Under the pieces are notes generated by a model. The model was not told the origin of the DNA, ran no database searches, and saw nothing but the letters and a program-made list of their open reading frames with translations. Source: Prochilodus magdalenae (lineage: Eukaryota > Chordata > Actinopteri > Characiformes > Prochilodontidae). From it: DNA of 64,000 nucleotides. The position numbers and the translations under genes are program-made. This document shows positions 1 to 12,350 of this stretch, piece by piece (within the stretch, counting starts at the first letter, position 1; every line of letters begins with the position of its first letter). Location of the stretch: the NCBI GenBank assembly GCA_024036415.1, contig JAMWET010001220.1, positions 1,426,001 to 1,490,000 on the forward strand, read 5' to 3'.

Positions 1-539
1 GCCCCTGCATGGCAATTCCCTTGTCTGGGAGTAAGGCCCCTGAGGCCCCAAATCTTTCCCAAACTTCCTCTGCTTCCTGCTAGCCCCGGGAGGTCAGAGG
101 TGACACCCTGCTGGGGTGGCATGTCCCATGAGCACCAGGTTGAAATCCTGCAGCTCTCTTGTCCAGGAAGCACTCTTGGCGCATTGCAGCAAGCGTCAAA
201 AATGTGATGTGATTTTGAGGTAATGCAGGGAAAAGGCTTGTTTACCAAAACTAACACACATGCCATCGGTATGACCACTGAGCCTGAGAGGAAGTGAGTG
301 GACAGGCCAGAGTGGGAGGGAGCAGTCAGATGTTACAGAAGGCCTTAGAGGAGTGTGCAGGATGCCTCAGTTCACAATAAGGAGCCAAACAAACAGTGAT
401 CCTTGAAGACAGTATGAATTAGACATCACATACACCTTGAGCTGTTATTTCACTGGGCCCAGTGTTGAATAGAGCTCTTATGCTCTCTTCTAAGAATCTT
501 GAGATTTTTTTCAAACTATGGAATTACATGTGGTGAGAG
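1..539. other. Unassigned non-coding sequence
   Basis: No open frame, repeat or RNA gene is recognisable. Base composition is mixed, and short open stretches are interrupted by stops on both strands. Confidence 0.5.
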
Positions 540-740
540 ACTTCCACACAATCCAACCCCATTTTCCTCCTGGCTCATTAGCGTCAGTGTGAATTTCCGC
601 CGACTTATTGACTGGTGGCCTCATCTGTGGCGCTCAGTGCCACGGAAGCGGATCTCTGGAATGGGGTGATGATGATGGGCTCCGCTTGACACGCATGTTC
701 TTCTGCAGCAAGACTCCATGAATTAAACATGCGCCTTAAT
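540..740. other. Candidate conserved non-coding element
   Basis: This patch is richer in G+C and CpG than its surroundings, has no repeat signature, and contains no frame that reads like protein. Such texture in a gene-poor fish region is often regulatory DNA. The call is inference only, since no alignment was possible. Confidence 0.2.
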
Positions 741-1504
741 AAAACAAGCCAAGGCCGATCGGTTCCATGGCTGGGTTATCTAGTGCGTGAGACTCTGTCC
801 TCTTTTCCTGAGTGGGATGTTGTATCGAGTTCCTAGAGGCCCAGTTTCCTCACCTCCACCCACATCTGGGTCCAGACCCACTCTGTCCCTAGCTGATTGG
901 AGGCCAGATGTGTTTTGCAGCATCAAGCTCTTCGCCCCCTCCCCAACACCCCCCCACCCCAAGAGGGGATTGATTGCCTGATGAAATTATGCTGGTGTTA
1001 TATGAATCAGTCGGTCAAGCGAATCCCAACATGGGTACTTTCAAAGAAGAAAGGGAGGGGGAAAATGCTAAAGGGATTAACCGTTGGAAGAACCGTAACG
1101 GCTTGGTGCTTCCTCAATTCTTCTCCAATGTTTGTTTAGAGGAGCAGGGGTCCTGTTTATGGAACTGACCCCTACACTATGCCTGCGAGGCAAGTCACCA
1201 GGGACAGATCCTAGACTAGTTCACCCTGAAGGCTGCTGAGCTGGTGTGTCTCATAGCTCCCCCGAGCCCCAGTGGAGGATGTGCCTGCACTATTATGCTG
1301 CTAGCCTGCTAACCCACACATGCACATAGCAATTGCCTATGTGTAGCCACTGAGACTTTTGATAAATTTCTGACAGAGTTTGCAGAGTGGTTGGATGTTT
1401 GTATGCTTTGTTACCTTGCTTACTGACCTTAAATGCTGACTCAAACTATTATAAATATCCTTAGGGAGAATATTCCGCCCGGCAGACACAATTTCAACAC
1501 ACGT
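741..1504. other. Unassigned non-coding sequence
   Basis: Short overlapping frames of 60-80 codons occur on both strands, but none resembles a protein domain. A C-rich run lies near 940-960. Nothing else is seen. Confidence 0.45.
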
Positions 1505-1600
1505 CATATTTGGAGCTTTAGATGTACAGTCATGTGCACCCCCAGTCAAATGGCATTTTGTTGCTTTTCTAATGAAAATAAATGAATACATTCTCCTAGG
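1505..1600. mobile_element. Fragment of an inverted-repeat (Tc1-type) element end
   Basis: A TACAGTCATGTGCACCCC start is followed by a segment that resembles the left end of the element at 23244: both contain GGCATTTTGTT and AATAAATGAATRCAT stretches. Only one end is visible. It is probably a decayed copy of the same or a related non-autonomous family. A G-rich tract follows at 1625-1655. Confidence 0.4.
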
Positions 1601-1689
1601 GTGGCTTCTTCATAACCCCAAAAAGGGTAGGGGTGTGGGGGCGGGGGGGAGGTGATACTAGAACAGAATTAAAATCCCAGTCTATATAA

Positions 1690-2340
1690 CCTGTACACAT
1701 AAAAGATTACTATACTCACCTAATTAAGTGGAATGGATGACATTCATGAGATGGGAGCCTACTAAGCTAAAAATCAAAGGGCTTTTATTCAACAACTGGA
1801 GAATCATATTCAGTAACAAACATTACCATAGGGCGAGGCTGAGGCATAAACAGAGCGAGACAGGCAGGGGCAGAGAACCGGAGAGTCAGAATGCACCAGC
1901 AAACAAAACTAGAGGAGAATAGAAAAGAGTAAACCGATAAACATAAAGGACGTCAAAACCAGAGATAACAAACAAACCAGTGAACAAATCCAAAGAGGAG
2001 AATCCAAAAGAGAGAGTCAAATCACAAAGAGGAATAAAAACCAGAGAGAACAAGCAGAAAAATACAGGGGATCAACTCTCGCTACACAAACAGAGTTTGG
2101 CGATACATTGCAATGACTGGGTGTTTATGAGGGGTTTAAATGCAGTGAGGGGAATGAGCTGCAGGTGTGTGTAATTTAGAATTCGGGAGCGCTGTAACTA
2201 GGAAGTGCGGTGTGTTTAGAGGATTTGGGACTGTGATGTCATTGGTGAGTGAACTCTGGAAATGGAGTCTGGGAGATTGGAGGCAGCAGGAAAACCCAGA
2301 AGCGAACCAGTTTGATTTCTGATCTCAACATAATGGCTAT
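1690..2340 (-). repeat. LTR-like interspersed repeat, possible solo LTR
   Basis: Read on the minus strand, this block has the layout of a retroelement promoter and terminator. A TTTAAA/CATAAA-rich core near 2130-2150 is followed by a pyrimidine-rich leader and a GAATAAAAGC polyadenylation signal at 1781-1790. The plus strand is strikingly purine-rich with many CAGAG/AAACCAG words. I recognise this texture from fish LTR-type repeats but cannot name the family. No coding part and no clear target-site duplication were found, so a solo LTR or another non-coding repeat is possible. Confidence 0.4.
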
Positions 2341-2450
2341 ACAGCAAATAAACAGCACACTGCAGCATGTTCAAATACGTCTATTTCCAGAAAATTAACA
2401 GAACATGTCATATGACCAGGGGTGGCCATACAGGCATATGTGCGCTCTTA

Positions 2451-2560
2451 TTACTTTCAGCACCAGCACTTACAACTTTCAGCACTTACTACTTTCAGCA
2501 CCAGCATTTACAACTCTCAGCACTTACTACTTTCAGCACTGGACTCTCAGCACCAGCATC
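2451..2560. repeat. Minisatellite, 38-bp period, about 2.8 copies
   Basis: The phrase CTTTCAGCAC recurs at 2454, 2492 and 2530, an exact 38-bp spacing, with CTTACAACTTTCAG-type halves between. Each unit itself looks like a doubled half of about 18-19 bp. The overlapping open frames at 2367-2692 are a by-product of the repeat and are not judged to be genes. Confidence 0.75.
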
Positions 2561-3719
2561 ATCAAGATCTTCTTGGTCTTCCTGGTTGGGTGTGATCAAG
2601 GCTGGATTGAAAGGCTGGTAGCAAAAATAAGGGTCCCTTTTAGAGCAGTTAGCAAGCTAACTCATCAACCATATACTAAAACACAAACATAATCATACCA
2701 GACAATTCTATTCTTATGTTGGGCTGCTCACAGGTTTGTAGCAAAAAAGAAAATAATTGGTGTGATAAGTTTCCACAGCTGCACCCAACCATAAACATGA
2801 ACATGAACTCGCCAACATAAACAGTGAAATCATGAAGGTAAGATATTCTATCATCTAATACAGTATCCTTACTGACTGTGTGCATTGCAGCCTCTCTTTT
2901 ACGTGTAACAGCAATTACCAGATGGTACTTACAGAAATGCTTTATTGTCCACTCATGAGAACATGTTTAGCAAATGCTGAACTAAAGCACAGCCAGAAAC
3001 AAATGCCAGCTCAGATATCTAAAAGAAATAACCTAATACCGAATTAGAACATAAAAGAAGCACTATAGTATTTATTTTAACATGTGAAAGATTTGTGTTC
3101 ATTAGCTTGCATCTGAAGACAGTGAAACAGGGGCTTTGCTGTTTGGGAAGAACCCCTCACGGTTGGTTCCACCACCTGAACTCTGGAACCCTGATGCTTC
3201 TTATCCATGTATCCTGAATGATGACAGTATGAAGTTTTCATCCTTGCCATCAGGTAGGGAGAAACTGGCCTACAGAAAGTTACAGGAAGTCAGTGATGGG
3301 GGGGAAGACACAGTAATGATGAACCTTAGGAAGATTTCAAGCTGTGCCATTGTTTTTTGGATAAAGGGCCTGATTTATTTAAAACCAATAGCGATTGAAT
3401 GTATAGTCACCGCTAATTTCAGTGCTTCCTCCATTTTGGATCTTCAATGCTGCTATCAGAAGGCCATCCTCATCAAAGGCCTATACAACCAAAGGAGTAG
3501 TGCTATTTGCTGGGGATATGGATTTGCATGTCAAAGTTCACCAAAGCTTTACATGCTGTTACAGAAGTGATTTGCTCCAGACAGCTGCAGTGCGAACCTG
3601 CTCATCGGGATGAATTCCTAAAATGAATGTAGTTGTGCTTCTGAAATTCCACTGACAAAAGTTGTAACTGGGTTTTAAATGCATACTCTAGTCTACCGTG
3701 GTTTGACTGTTCTATTCTG
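2561..3719. other. Unassigned non-coding sequence
   Basis: The longest open frame here (3136-3570, plus, 144 codons) has no recognisable domain, no splice-site support and no repeat similarity I can see. I treat it as chance. No RNA gene is apparent. Confidence 0.4.
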
Positions 3720-4090
3720 TTAACTCCCATTCTCAGGAGCATGCTTGCCGTACCAGGGCCTTGTCAGAGTAGCTGAGGCCTGTCATCACAGGCTCCTATA
3801 AAACGAGGTTAACCACACAGCGCGGCTGATTACTATGGATTGCAGGATTTTCCTCAGCCATGAGTGAAAAGGAATCGTACTCAGGGTGCTTTTTAGGGGC
3901 AATTTCACTGCAGCTGACCCTCGCTGTGTGTTATATTGCCGGGCTGTGGTTTTTGCAGCCTGATGCCCCGCTCTAAATGTGAACCCTGGCTGTGAGCGGC
4001 CTTTTTATACCTTTGTGTTTATGTCTGTCATGAAAAGTCCCAGCTCAGCTTGGCTTGATGGGCTTCTCTGCTAATGTAAAATTTTGATAC
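3720..4090. other. Candidate conserved non-coding element
   Basis: GC-balanced, non-repetitive sequence with a dense mix of short motifs, stops in all frames and no transposon features. It resembles fish regulatory DNA in texture. The function and target gene are unknown. Confidence 0.22.
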
Positions 4091-7089
4091 CTCAGTGGAG
4101 TTCAGAAGTACCCGCTAGCTCGATCCTCCCAGACGAAGGCTTGCTGAACTGCTGCTGCGTCCCCAAAGGTTCTTAAAAAAATCACTTGAAGCAGGAATCA
4201 CAAAGGTCAGCTGTGTTTGGTGATGAATGAAGTTTCAATATAATGTGAAGCATGTATTGTGCACAAGGATTTCAGGATGTTATGCTTAGTATTTATGGCG
4301 CTATATATGCTGCGTTGATCTTGGCAAACAGGTCCACTATGAAGACATCTTGCAGATTCTGTGGTCTGCTGCTATAGTGTCTCAGGCTTGCAGGGCCTCA
4401 CTAGCCTCTCTGCTCTCTCTGTCATTAACTGTCTAAGCTAGTTAAACTAATCATTTTAGATATAATCCAAACAATACTCTATGGGAGTATATGATATGAA
4501 CCCCTACAACTATACAGTCTTTCTTCAGCTTGAGAGGAACATGAAATGTTCTATCACAACATTATTGTAAAGTAAAAGACTGTTGATATCTGCGTAGGTG
4601 GAAATTGTGGAAAAAGTCTCCAGATAGCAGTAACTCTATTTAGATGATTTAAAGTCAATGGGGCCTTTTCCTGTGTTAGGAAACGCTGAAAAGCCTGAGG
4701 GCTAAAGGTAGCATCTCATTTGTAGCCCTCATCATCATCATTAGAGACTTCTGGCTAAAATGAACTAATGGGGAATATGAATAGCCAGACATCAGGCCTT
4801 CTGAGGCCTTTTTAATGAGCAAAGGCTGTGAGTGCTATTCCAGAACCATTCAAATGTACATAAAATAATATGTTATTAATATATTTTAATTGTGTACCAC
4901 GGTACCAATATTCCATTTGGACATTTTGAAACAAAACGGCTAGGCTGTTAACTGAGGTCAGTTTTTTAGGGTTTCTAATTATCACTAGTTTAACTCACAC
5001 TAATTACAAGTTGACGGACAAATATTGTAATCTTATCCTTCCAGTGACTTTAAACATAAACTCAGTAGTTTCTGTTCATTCAAGAGGTTGCCTGCTCATA
5101 CTCTGTCTACAGAGATAATGAAGTAGCAGAGGACTGCATCCATTCAGCTTACAATATCCTCCCATTCAGCTCAGAGAAACGAGAGGTGCATACGATAACA
5201 GATAAACAGCAAGTAGCGCCAGTATGTCCAGTCAATGAACTGCCCACACAGAGGAAGAATGAACCGCAGTGATTTGTTTTTTTTTCTTTATCTAGCCAAT
5301 ACTGTTGCCCTATCATTGTCGTGCAAGTCTGGATTTGAGTGGGTGAACAATCAAAGAGTATCTCACTGCTGTTACACCGTGGGCTACCAGCAGATAACCG
5401 ACATTGCTTCAGAGGAAGATCCCTGCCAAAGCTCAGACTAGTTTTCAACACCATGGGGTCTGTCTATGACTTCCTCAGAGCATGACCTTCTTCCCAGAGG
5501 GTCTTTATCATCTTCAGAGAGTGATATATCTACAAGACTGTGATGAAAAAGTGGAAACATGTTAAACCTCATGTGCTGCCATTTGCTACATCAAAGTCTA
5601 AGCTGTGTAGACTGAGACCAGTGATCTGACTCGACCATCTTTAGCTAAAAGTTTCATTGCAAAGAGAAGTATAAATTTAAAATCAATGTTTAAATTAACT
5701 TTGAATGAATCTGAAGATATTGTGTCAGGGCTAGTGCATAAGTAGTACTGGATCTGGCTGGTTGATTAGGTAGGTAGGGAAAGGTTTGTCAGATACGTAG
5801 CTTGGTGTGAGGCTTCCTAATCAGATTCTTGAGCAATGTTAATTGCAAATGTCTTTTCATGCTTTTTCCAACAATGTTTAAAATATAAGGGGTGATGTGG
5901 CAAACCAGTGAATTAGCTCAGCACTTCTAAGCACTTCTGAGCAATTAACAATCACAGCAGAAGTGTGAACAATTCTGAGTGATCAATGGATCCGGTGATA
6001 GTGATTAGTGTTGTCTCTGATAAAAAAGAAAACCTGATTCAAAACCTGATTCCAGTTCCAAGAACTGGACACTCATCGGTTCCTACAAACACATTTTTAT
6101 TCATACATGCTTTAAATAGCTGCCCATTTAAGCCAGAACCTGTGTTTGTTGTGTAACATGTCATTGCGTAGATTTTTTTGGTAGGCTTGGCTATAGCATT
6201 AGCAGAGAACAGATTAAAGGAAGTGTTCAAAAGTGTGATTGCATTTTGTGAAAGAAAACAGAAAACAAGCTAGCGTCTCACTAGCTCATTCAGTACGGTC
6301 ATCCTGAGAGCAGTGATGACAAGAACTACATCCTTTCTCATTTGTCAAGTCAAATCTTTGAGGTGTGAACTCAGTAGTGTTAGCAAAGTTGATTTGACCT
6401 GTGATAGCTAGACAAGCATATCTCAAAATCATTACTGTCAGTGAGACAGTGATAGCGCACTATGGCAATGGGGGAAAATGAGAAGGAAAGTACTGAAAAC
6501 AAAAGTGGTCTAAAAAGCCGGACAAGAGCAGTGTAACTGAAGAAATTGGAGATATGTTGCAAGAAATAAGCATAATGGACAAAATAATGGCTGTCACTGC
6601 TGATAATACTGAAGCCACATAAAAAAGAGGTTTGAGGAAAATATGAATGAGTTTTTCTTTATACATTACTATAGATTGAGTAAATAATTACTGTAATATA
6701 TAAACAAGGTTAAGAATCCACTAAAAAAGCTACCCAATTAGTGCTGGATGTAGATCTGACTTGCTCCGCCTCCTTCTGAAGAATCTTCTTAATTTGCACA
6801 ATTCTCACCAAACTTACACTGGGTTGTGTTATTTCACTACCCCTGGCTCTGCAGTGGGTAGGTCTCTGACTGCTATGTAAATGAAAAGGGGGAAAACACT
6901 TCTCTGTTGATACATCAAGGAGTAAGGCCCTGTCACAACAAATTATCCTTCTGAGCCCTTCGATCGGGCATTTAAAAGAAGCCTCCATGTCAGTCACATC
7001 ATATGCTTTGGTGTTTGTATAATTAACTGCAACTCTGGTGGCCTGGTCATGCTCACACAATGCTGAAGAGTTGATGTGTTCCAACACAC
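4091..7089. other. Unassigned non-coding sequence
   Basis: The sequence is mainly AT-rich with no coding signature. A pyrimidine tract plus TCTAG at about 5276-5296 precedes a short open frame that stops at 5440, but the frame reads like no known family. A 125-codon minus frame at 6710-7087 is likewise unrecognised. Both are left uncalled. Confidence 0.4.
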
Positions 7090-7340
7090 ATAAGGTGGAA
7101 TGTGTCTCCTGTCACTGAGGGCTTCCTCCGCAGCAGTGCTAGCCAGAAAGGTGTCGTGCTAGTTAATCACTCTGAGCACATTGCTCCTGTCTGGCGCTGT
7201 CCTTTCTCCCAGATTAATAAGGTTACCTTTTCAGGGAAAACAAGAACATGAGCCTCCGTTTGCTTTGCTCTAATTAACCCTTAATGAATATTGTCGGCTC
7301 AAGACCAGGCCTCAAATCAGCCTTGGCGAATTGAAGGGAC
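7090..7340. other. Candidate conserved non-coding element
   Basis: Non-repetitive sequence with homeodomain-type cores (AGTTAATCA, CTAATTAACCC) and balanced composition. There is no coding frame of interest. A regulatory role is inferred from texture only. Confidence 0.25.
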
Positions 7341-9240
7341 AAGGCCCTAGTGGAACAGACCTGAGGTTTTGAAGGCTCTGTTACAAGGCAAACGGAGTCT
7401 GAGGCAGCTACAGGAGGATGGAGAAATCTGCTCATTGAGAAAACAAAGCCGAGAGGGACGCAACCTGATCCCTGACGCCTCGGTTTGCCAACATGACAGG
7501 ACAATGCGCCACTCTTGCCATGCCAGAATCTCAGCTTTGACCTCAGCCAGACAGTGAGCTATGAAGTAGGAGGGAGGGGTACTTTCCACCAACCTCGATG
7601 GCGGTCCTGTGATGGACAGGATCCACAAATGTTTAATTACAACGACATAAGTAAAGTAAATTGTAGATCAGGGCTCGTTGATTTGAGAGCAAATCTTATA
7701 GTCTTGTTTTTCTTAATGGATCGCCTCACTCTTAACATATATATCAAGCATATACAGGGGAGTCTCCTGTTTGGATGATGTTACTAAGGTAAAGAGAGGA
7801 AATGTGTTCACTGTGAAAAAAAAGATATAAAATAAAAGTAAGAGCTGTGGTGAGAAGTCGAGAGACAGACAAGGAAACCTCCTGTAAATGTCAAGGGTGT
7901 AAATATCAAGCTCCTGGCTGGTTGGGAGTAGGCGAGGGAGTGGGAGCGTGGAGGAGCTTGGGGTGGGTTTGTGGTGGGGTGGGGGGTAAAGAGTTGGAGG
8001 TGGCGTCTTGTTGCCACCTCATGCGCTAATTTCCAGACACACAAAACCAGAAATGGTCTCTGGGGCTGAGTGAACGCCGCATGAAGTGTGCCTTTGTGCA
8101 CTGTGCGTCCTGGTCACACGGGGGAGCGGTGGCTGCAAGCAGGGGCCTTGGAGGTGTTGGCCCGAATGTTCTGCTACTGCTGCTACTGCTGGTGGTGCCA
8201 GTGATGTCAGTGGCGTGACTTTTTCCAGCTCAGGCCTGGTGGAAAAGGGGAGAAGGTGTGCTCACCTTGCCTCTCCCAGAGCTTAGCTCACCTCAGCGCA
8301 ATTGTTTGTGGAACCCAGCATGATGTCTGATGGTGCCAGTTTCTGCAATATACATCACTTGAATACAACATGTTGTACAACAGTTCATTCTGATCTTTCG
8401 GTTAGTTCTCAGGTTTCACTTATTATTGTCAGTTCTTGAGGGTTAATATATTAACTTAAAGTTTTTTTGTTATAGCCTGTCTATGAAGCATTTCACAGCC
8501 CATCTCATTGGCCAGTTGTATTTTGTTAAACTTGCACTAATTCAAGTTTGTCTGTTTTTCACAGCTGGCAACTAAAGAAGCTTGCTCATGGGCAACAACT
8601 GGTTTGGAATTTAACACAGGCTTGGTTGTCATACTCTTCCTCAGATTTAAAGCAGACTAAACTGTTTTTTTGCACTAAAGTGTCTTATCATTATTAACAT
8701 CGCAGGCATAATTTGGATTGCAATGTGCTCATATAGAACAAAGTGTAAGCCCTATACAATTCTACTTTTCAGTAGAAGGACTGTCAAAACAGCCAAAAAC
8801 AAAAAAAGGCCCTAAATTATTCTACTTTCATTTTAGTCAGAACGCAAAGTGTGTAAAATTGACGACACATGCACAATATTTCAACCTCAACCTATGGTTT
8901 TTAAATCAAACAAGGTTCATCTATTCATCTCTTTGCATCAGGTTCAATTGCATCCCCTGTGAGGCATGAACCATTGTGTTGTTTCAGGCAGCATGTACCG
9001 CTGCCTACTGCCATCCTGCCTTTGCTATATATACAGTATATTTGTGTGTTTGTCTCAAATGTGTATGGAAATACTGTACAATGTTTGATAATAAGCTTTA
9101 AATTAATGTAACATTGTATAACATTTAATAGACCAGGGGAATGGCATTCTCCTGCATCCAACCTCAAATCAAGCCCTGTGTGTAATTATCAGGTGCAAAG
9201 TGGCACAATGGTTAACAAAATGATGGTAAAATATTATATT
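7341..9240. other. Unassigned non-coding sequence
   Basis: Holds G-rich simple sequence near 7920-8000 and CTGCTACTGCTGCTACTG-like triplets near 8170-8195. Short frames on both strands overlap each other and look like chance. No gene or intact element is seen. Confidence 0.4.
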
Positions 9241-9298
9241 TTAGGTCAGAAACATAAACAAACCTAAAGGGGTTCACAAACTTTTAGGCGCCACTGTA
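9241..9298. mobile_element. Transposon terminal fragment
   Basis: The segment ends in GGGGTTCACAAACTTTTAGGCGCCACTGTA. The closing CACTGTA and the ACAAACTTTT motif are typical of Tc1-type inverted-repeat ends and resemble the right end at 23600-23625. The partner end is not evident, so this is an old fragment. Confidence 0.45.
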
Positions 9299-9839
9299 AG
9301 ACCTTTGCAGAGTGCTGTGTATTTTTTTTTACAATGTTTAGGGTTACTTTGCTCGGAGGAAATGACTTATTGTGATTAGCTTAGCGTCTTTTTGCAAGCT
9401 GGAAACAAGTTCCATAGATTTGAGACTTTTTCTTATAGCACATTCTACAGTGGTTACTGCCACAACACAGCTCTGCAGTAAATTCGAGTCTCAGTTGAGC
9501 AAGTCAAGGACGACACTGGCAAAGAGAAACTCCCTAGGAGCAAAAAGAAGATGACTCAAAGGGGGAACCCATCCTCCTCCTCCCGTAGTGTGATGATTCA
9601 CACTTATGCTGCTATTAGGGACTCCTACTCGCGTTCCATTGCTTAATTAATAATAACTCTATTAAACTCTTTTTTTGGCTGTTGTACTTGTTCTGCTACT
9701 TACACACACATCCATCCTCTGTGCTATAACCCCCATCCACCCACACATTCACACACACCCTATAGCGGAATCAGTCTTTCCTTTGGTTTGTTTGTCCAGC
9801 GTGTTCCTCTGGTTTCTGCACTGGCTATCACAGCTCCAT
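9299..9839. other. Unassigned non-coding sequence
   Basis: AT-rich DNA with a degenerate CA/CCCA-rich stretch at about 9700-9760. No gene is seen. Confidence 0.4.
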
Positions 9840-10110
9840 AAAACTGTCGTTGCTGGTGGCCCTGGAAATCGGCGGGTGTAAATCCCTCTTAAAGGTGCCC
9901 AATCTCGGCTTCTGTTTTGCAGCGTACCTGTTTATCAGCTTACGTGAACTGCCACCTCTGCAGGTCACCGCTTCAAGCCCAGAGGCCTTTTAACACCTTG
10001 TATTTTTGGGTTTCCACTGTGATTGTGTCTGCCAGTAGCTTAATTATTGTGAGAGGTTTAAGCAGCTGTCGTAATGGGCAGCAGTTTGTTTATTTTGAAT
10101 GACGTGTGTG
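9840..10110. other. Candidate conserved non-coding element
   Basis: GC-balanced, non-repetitive sequence containing a TAATTATT core and several CpGs. There is no protein-like frame. Weak inference of regulatory DNA. Confidence 0.2.
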
Positions 10111-10182
10111 TGAGAGTATTTTTTATAATCCTTCACCACAGTCACAGTGGGCATATTTTTCTCAGGCAATGAGTTCCCTAAG

Positions 10183-10330
10183 GCAGAGGTTTCCAAACAG
10201 CAGGCCATGGATCTGATACCAGCTCATGTGCTGTTAGATAACAGGCCAAAACAATGTAGCCGTGAGCATTTTATTATGATAATGTTGTTATTTATTGTGT
10301 ATTTCTATTTAAGACGTACTTTGTGTCATA
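10183..10330 (+). mobile_element. Possible hAT-type transposon end fragment
   Basis: The string CAGAGGTTTCCAAACAGCAG starting near 10186 resembles the CAGNGGTYNCCAAAC terminus of hAT (Charlie-like) elements, followed by GGCCATGGATC-type sequence common in those ends. No matching opposite terminus or transposase was found. Weak call. Confidence 0.3.
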
Positions 10331-12254
10331 AAAAGGTGAACTGTTTTATATATAGTACTGTGTAAAGATACTGTCAAAATGACCAACAACAACAAAAAAA
10401 CAAGTTCTGTCAGAAAGACTCAAAAGGCAAAGTGTTTATATAAAGCTCTTAAATCAATCAACTCACATAATTCCTTGTATATTAAACATAAGTGAGAAAA
10501 AGAATTTTTCAAACAGAGATCTCAGTAGAAATTTCAATGTCAAAAGAATGACAACATCAAAGACTATCATTTACCTGTTCTAGTAACTGGAGAGGATTCA
10601 AATGGAAACTCAATCATATATGGTACAACACTGTATATAATCATGAAGATTGCCTCATCTCTGTCTAGTGAGTGCTGGAGGAACTTTGGGGAAACTGACT
10701 CAAAGTTTGTCCATACTTTTTGTTCATTTAAAAACTGAGGAAGTATTGGGAAGATATCTGCAATGCCCTAAACTCTTTAGTTTAATTTTACTATCAGTAA
10801 AGAATCTGTAGTGTCCTTGTTAGGAGTTTCTTTGCATTCCTTTCTGCTGTATGTTCGGGTGTCTGGGTTGTTGTTCACTGACAGGTGCGTGTAAATGTCC
10901 TTCTACCTGTATGTAGGCAACTGATGTTGTCTTGTGTTTGCCTTGTGCCAAAGTGGTAAACTTTGCTATGATCATTACTAAATAATTAGCAATGTCTTGC
11001 AACATTTAGACTCTTGCAGATCCTAATGGATATGGACAGTATGGGCAGAGCCTACTCCTTGAACAGGACTAGGACCAAACATTGAGGGGGGAGGAGGGGA
11101 ACACATAAACATTGGTACCTGAAAGCAGCAGAGTCTTCTTGGTAGAACTTGCTTATACTTTCATAATTTATTTTTTAATCATCAGGAAAACAGGTGAACT
11201 CACATAGAACTACACAGAAACCTCAATTAATGAATTCCTAAATATATACCATGCTTTCAGACCCACAACTTTGACATGTCTTCTCACAGTGGAGGGATGG
11301 ACAAACACACCTGTGGGCCTTTTCAGGTCTGAAAACAGCATTTTCTTATTCTCTTTTTCTCAAACAGGAAAGCTTTATAGGAGCAATATGCAATATTCAT
11401 ATACTATCTTCCTGGTGGAAAGTAATGCCAATGTTAACTCCTGCTTTGCTTATATATATATCGCCTATTTTGTTTGGTACTGAATGTTGTATTTTGACAG
11501 GTGGGTCGAGGCAGTTGCATGCCAAGATCTTCAACCATCACTGTATTTAATATTTCAGATTAGTAGATTTTCTTATAACAAAATACACCACCTTTGGCAA
11601 ACCAACAAAACTGCTATTTGTTTAGATTTTTCTGCTGTTTGTAGTTAATTTTGGAAAGCTTTAATCTTAAAATCTTACTTGCTGCTTCTTTAAGTACTGT
11701 TTATCTGATAGTAACTGTTTGGGTGGTCTGCCAGGTTGACCTCAGGAATATCTCCTGAAAAATGAAGAAATGTTTTGAGTGTAAATTAAATACATGAAGG
11801 AATACCTGTGACTTTTTCACTGCACTGTAATTATAAATATGTTAGTATACATTACATTTCTGTATGACCTTGTGCATGCTTGTAGCGTAGGTGGCACTAA
11901 GGGAGTGTTAGTTTCTGTCAGTTATTAGTTAGCTAGTGCAATTAGGACATTGTTGCCTTTTCCATCCACTGATGTATGTGAGGTGGTGTTTGACAGTCAC
12001 CAAAACAAATCTCTATAGCAGGCTGGATGCCAATAATATACTGTACTTGTCACTTACAGGCATAATGCCATGACACTTGCTGTATGGAAAGCAGGCCCAA
12101 AAAAAATTTTCCATGCATTTTGTTTTACGTTGTCAGTTTTATCATTATTATAAGTACGTTTGTGGTCAGATTTTAAATTTGTTGTTTGACCTTTCCATCA
12201 TAAATGTATTTTGTATATGTATATAAATGTATAATTTATTATTTTAAAGAATTT
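10331..12254. other. Unassigned non-coding sequence
   Basis: AT-rich and without coding signature. A TACTGTGTAAAGATACTGTC motif near 10355-10375 could be another degraded inverted-repeat end. Nothing else can be supported. Confidence 0.35.
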
Positions 12255-12350
12255 CTTTTTGTATAATGCTCAGCTACATTGTATATGAGGGTCACCCTCA
12301 ATGTACTCTGTGTTTAAATAAAGGTTGATTAAATGAGTGACTGATTAATT
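12255..12350 (+). other. Polyadenylation-like 3' end, probably retroelement tail
   Basis: GAGGGTCACCCTCAATG is followed by AAATAAAGGTTGATTAAATG and a run of TGATTAA-type words. An AATAAA signal next to a short tandem tail is typical of LINE or SINE 3' ends in fish, though a host 3' UTR cannot be excluded. No coding part lies upstream. Confidence 0.3.

Noticed and set aside
2367..2692. Ser/Thr-rich open frames
   Set aside because: They translate the 38-bp minisatellite; the 38-bp period shifts the frame and there is no protein-level repeat.
3136..3570. A 144-codon plus-strand open frame as a gene
   Set aside because: No domain, signal sequence, splice support or similarity to any family I know; AT-balanced DNA yields such frames by chance across 64 kb.
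5260..5445. A Cys-containing exon after a T-rich acceptor-like tract
   Set aside because: The acceptor is weak, the stop comes early, and no protein family matches the reading SGFEWVNNQRVSHCCYT.
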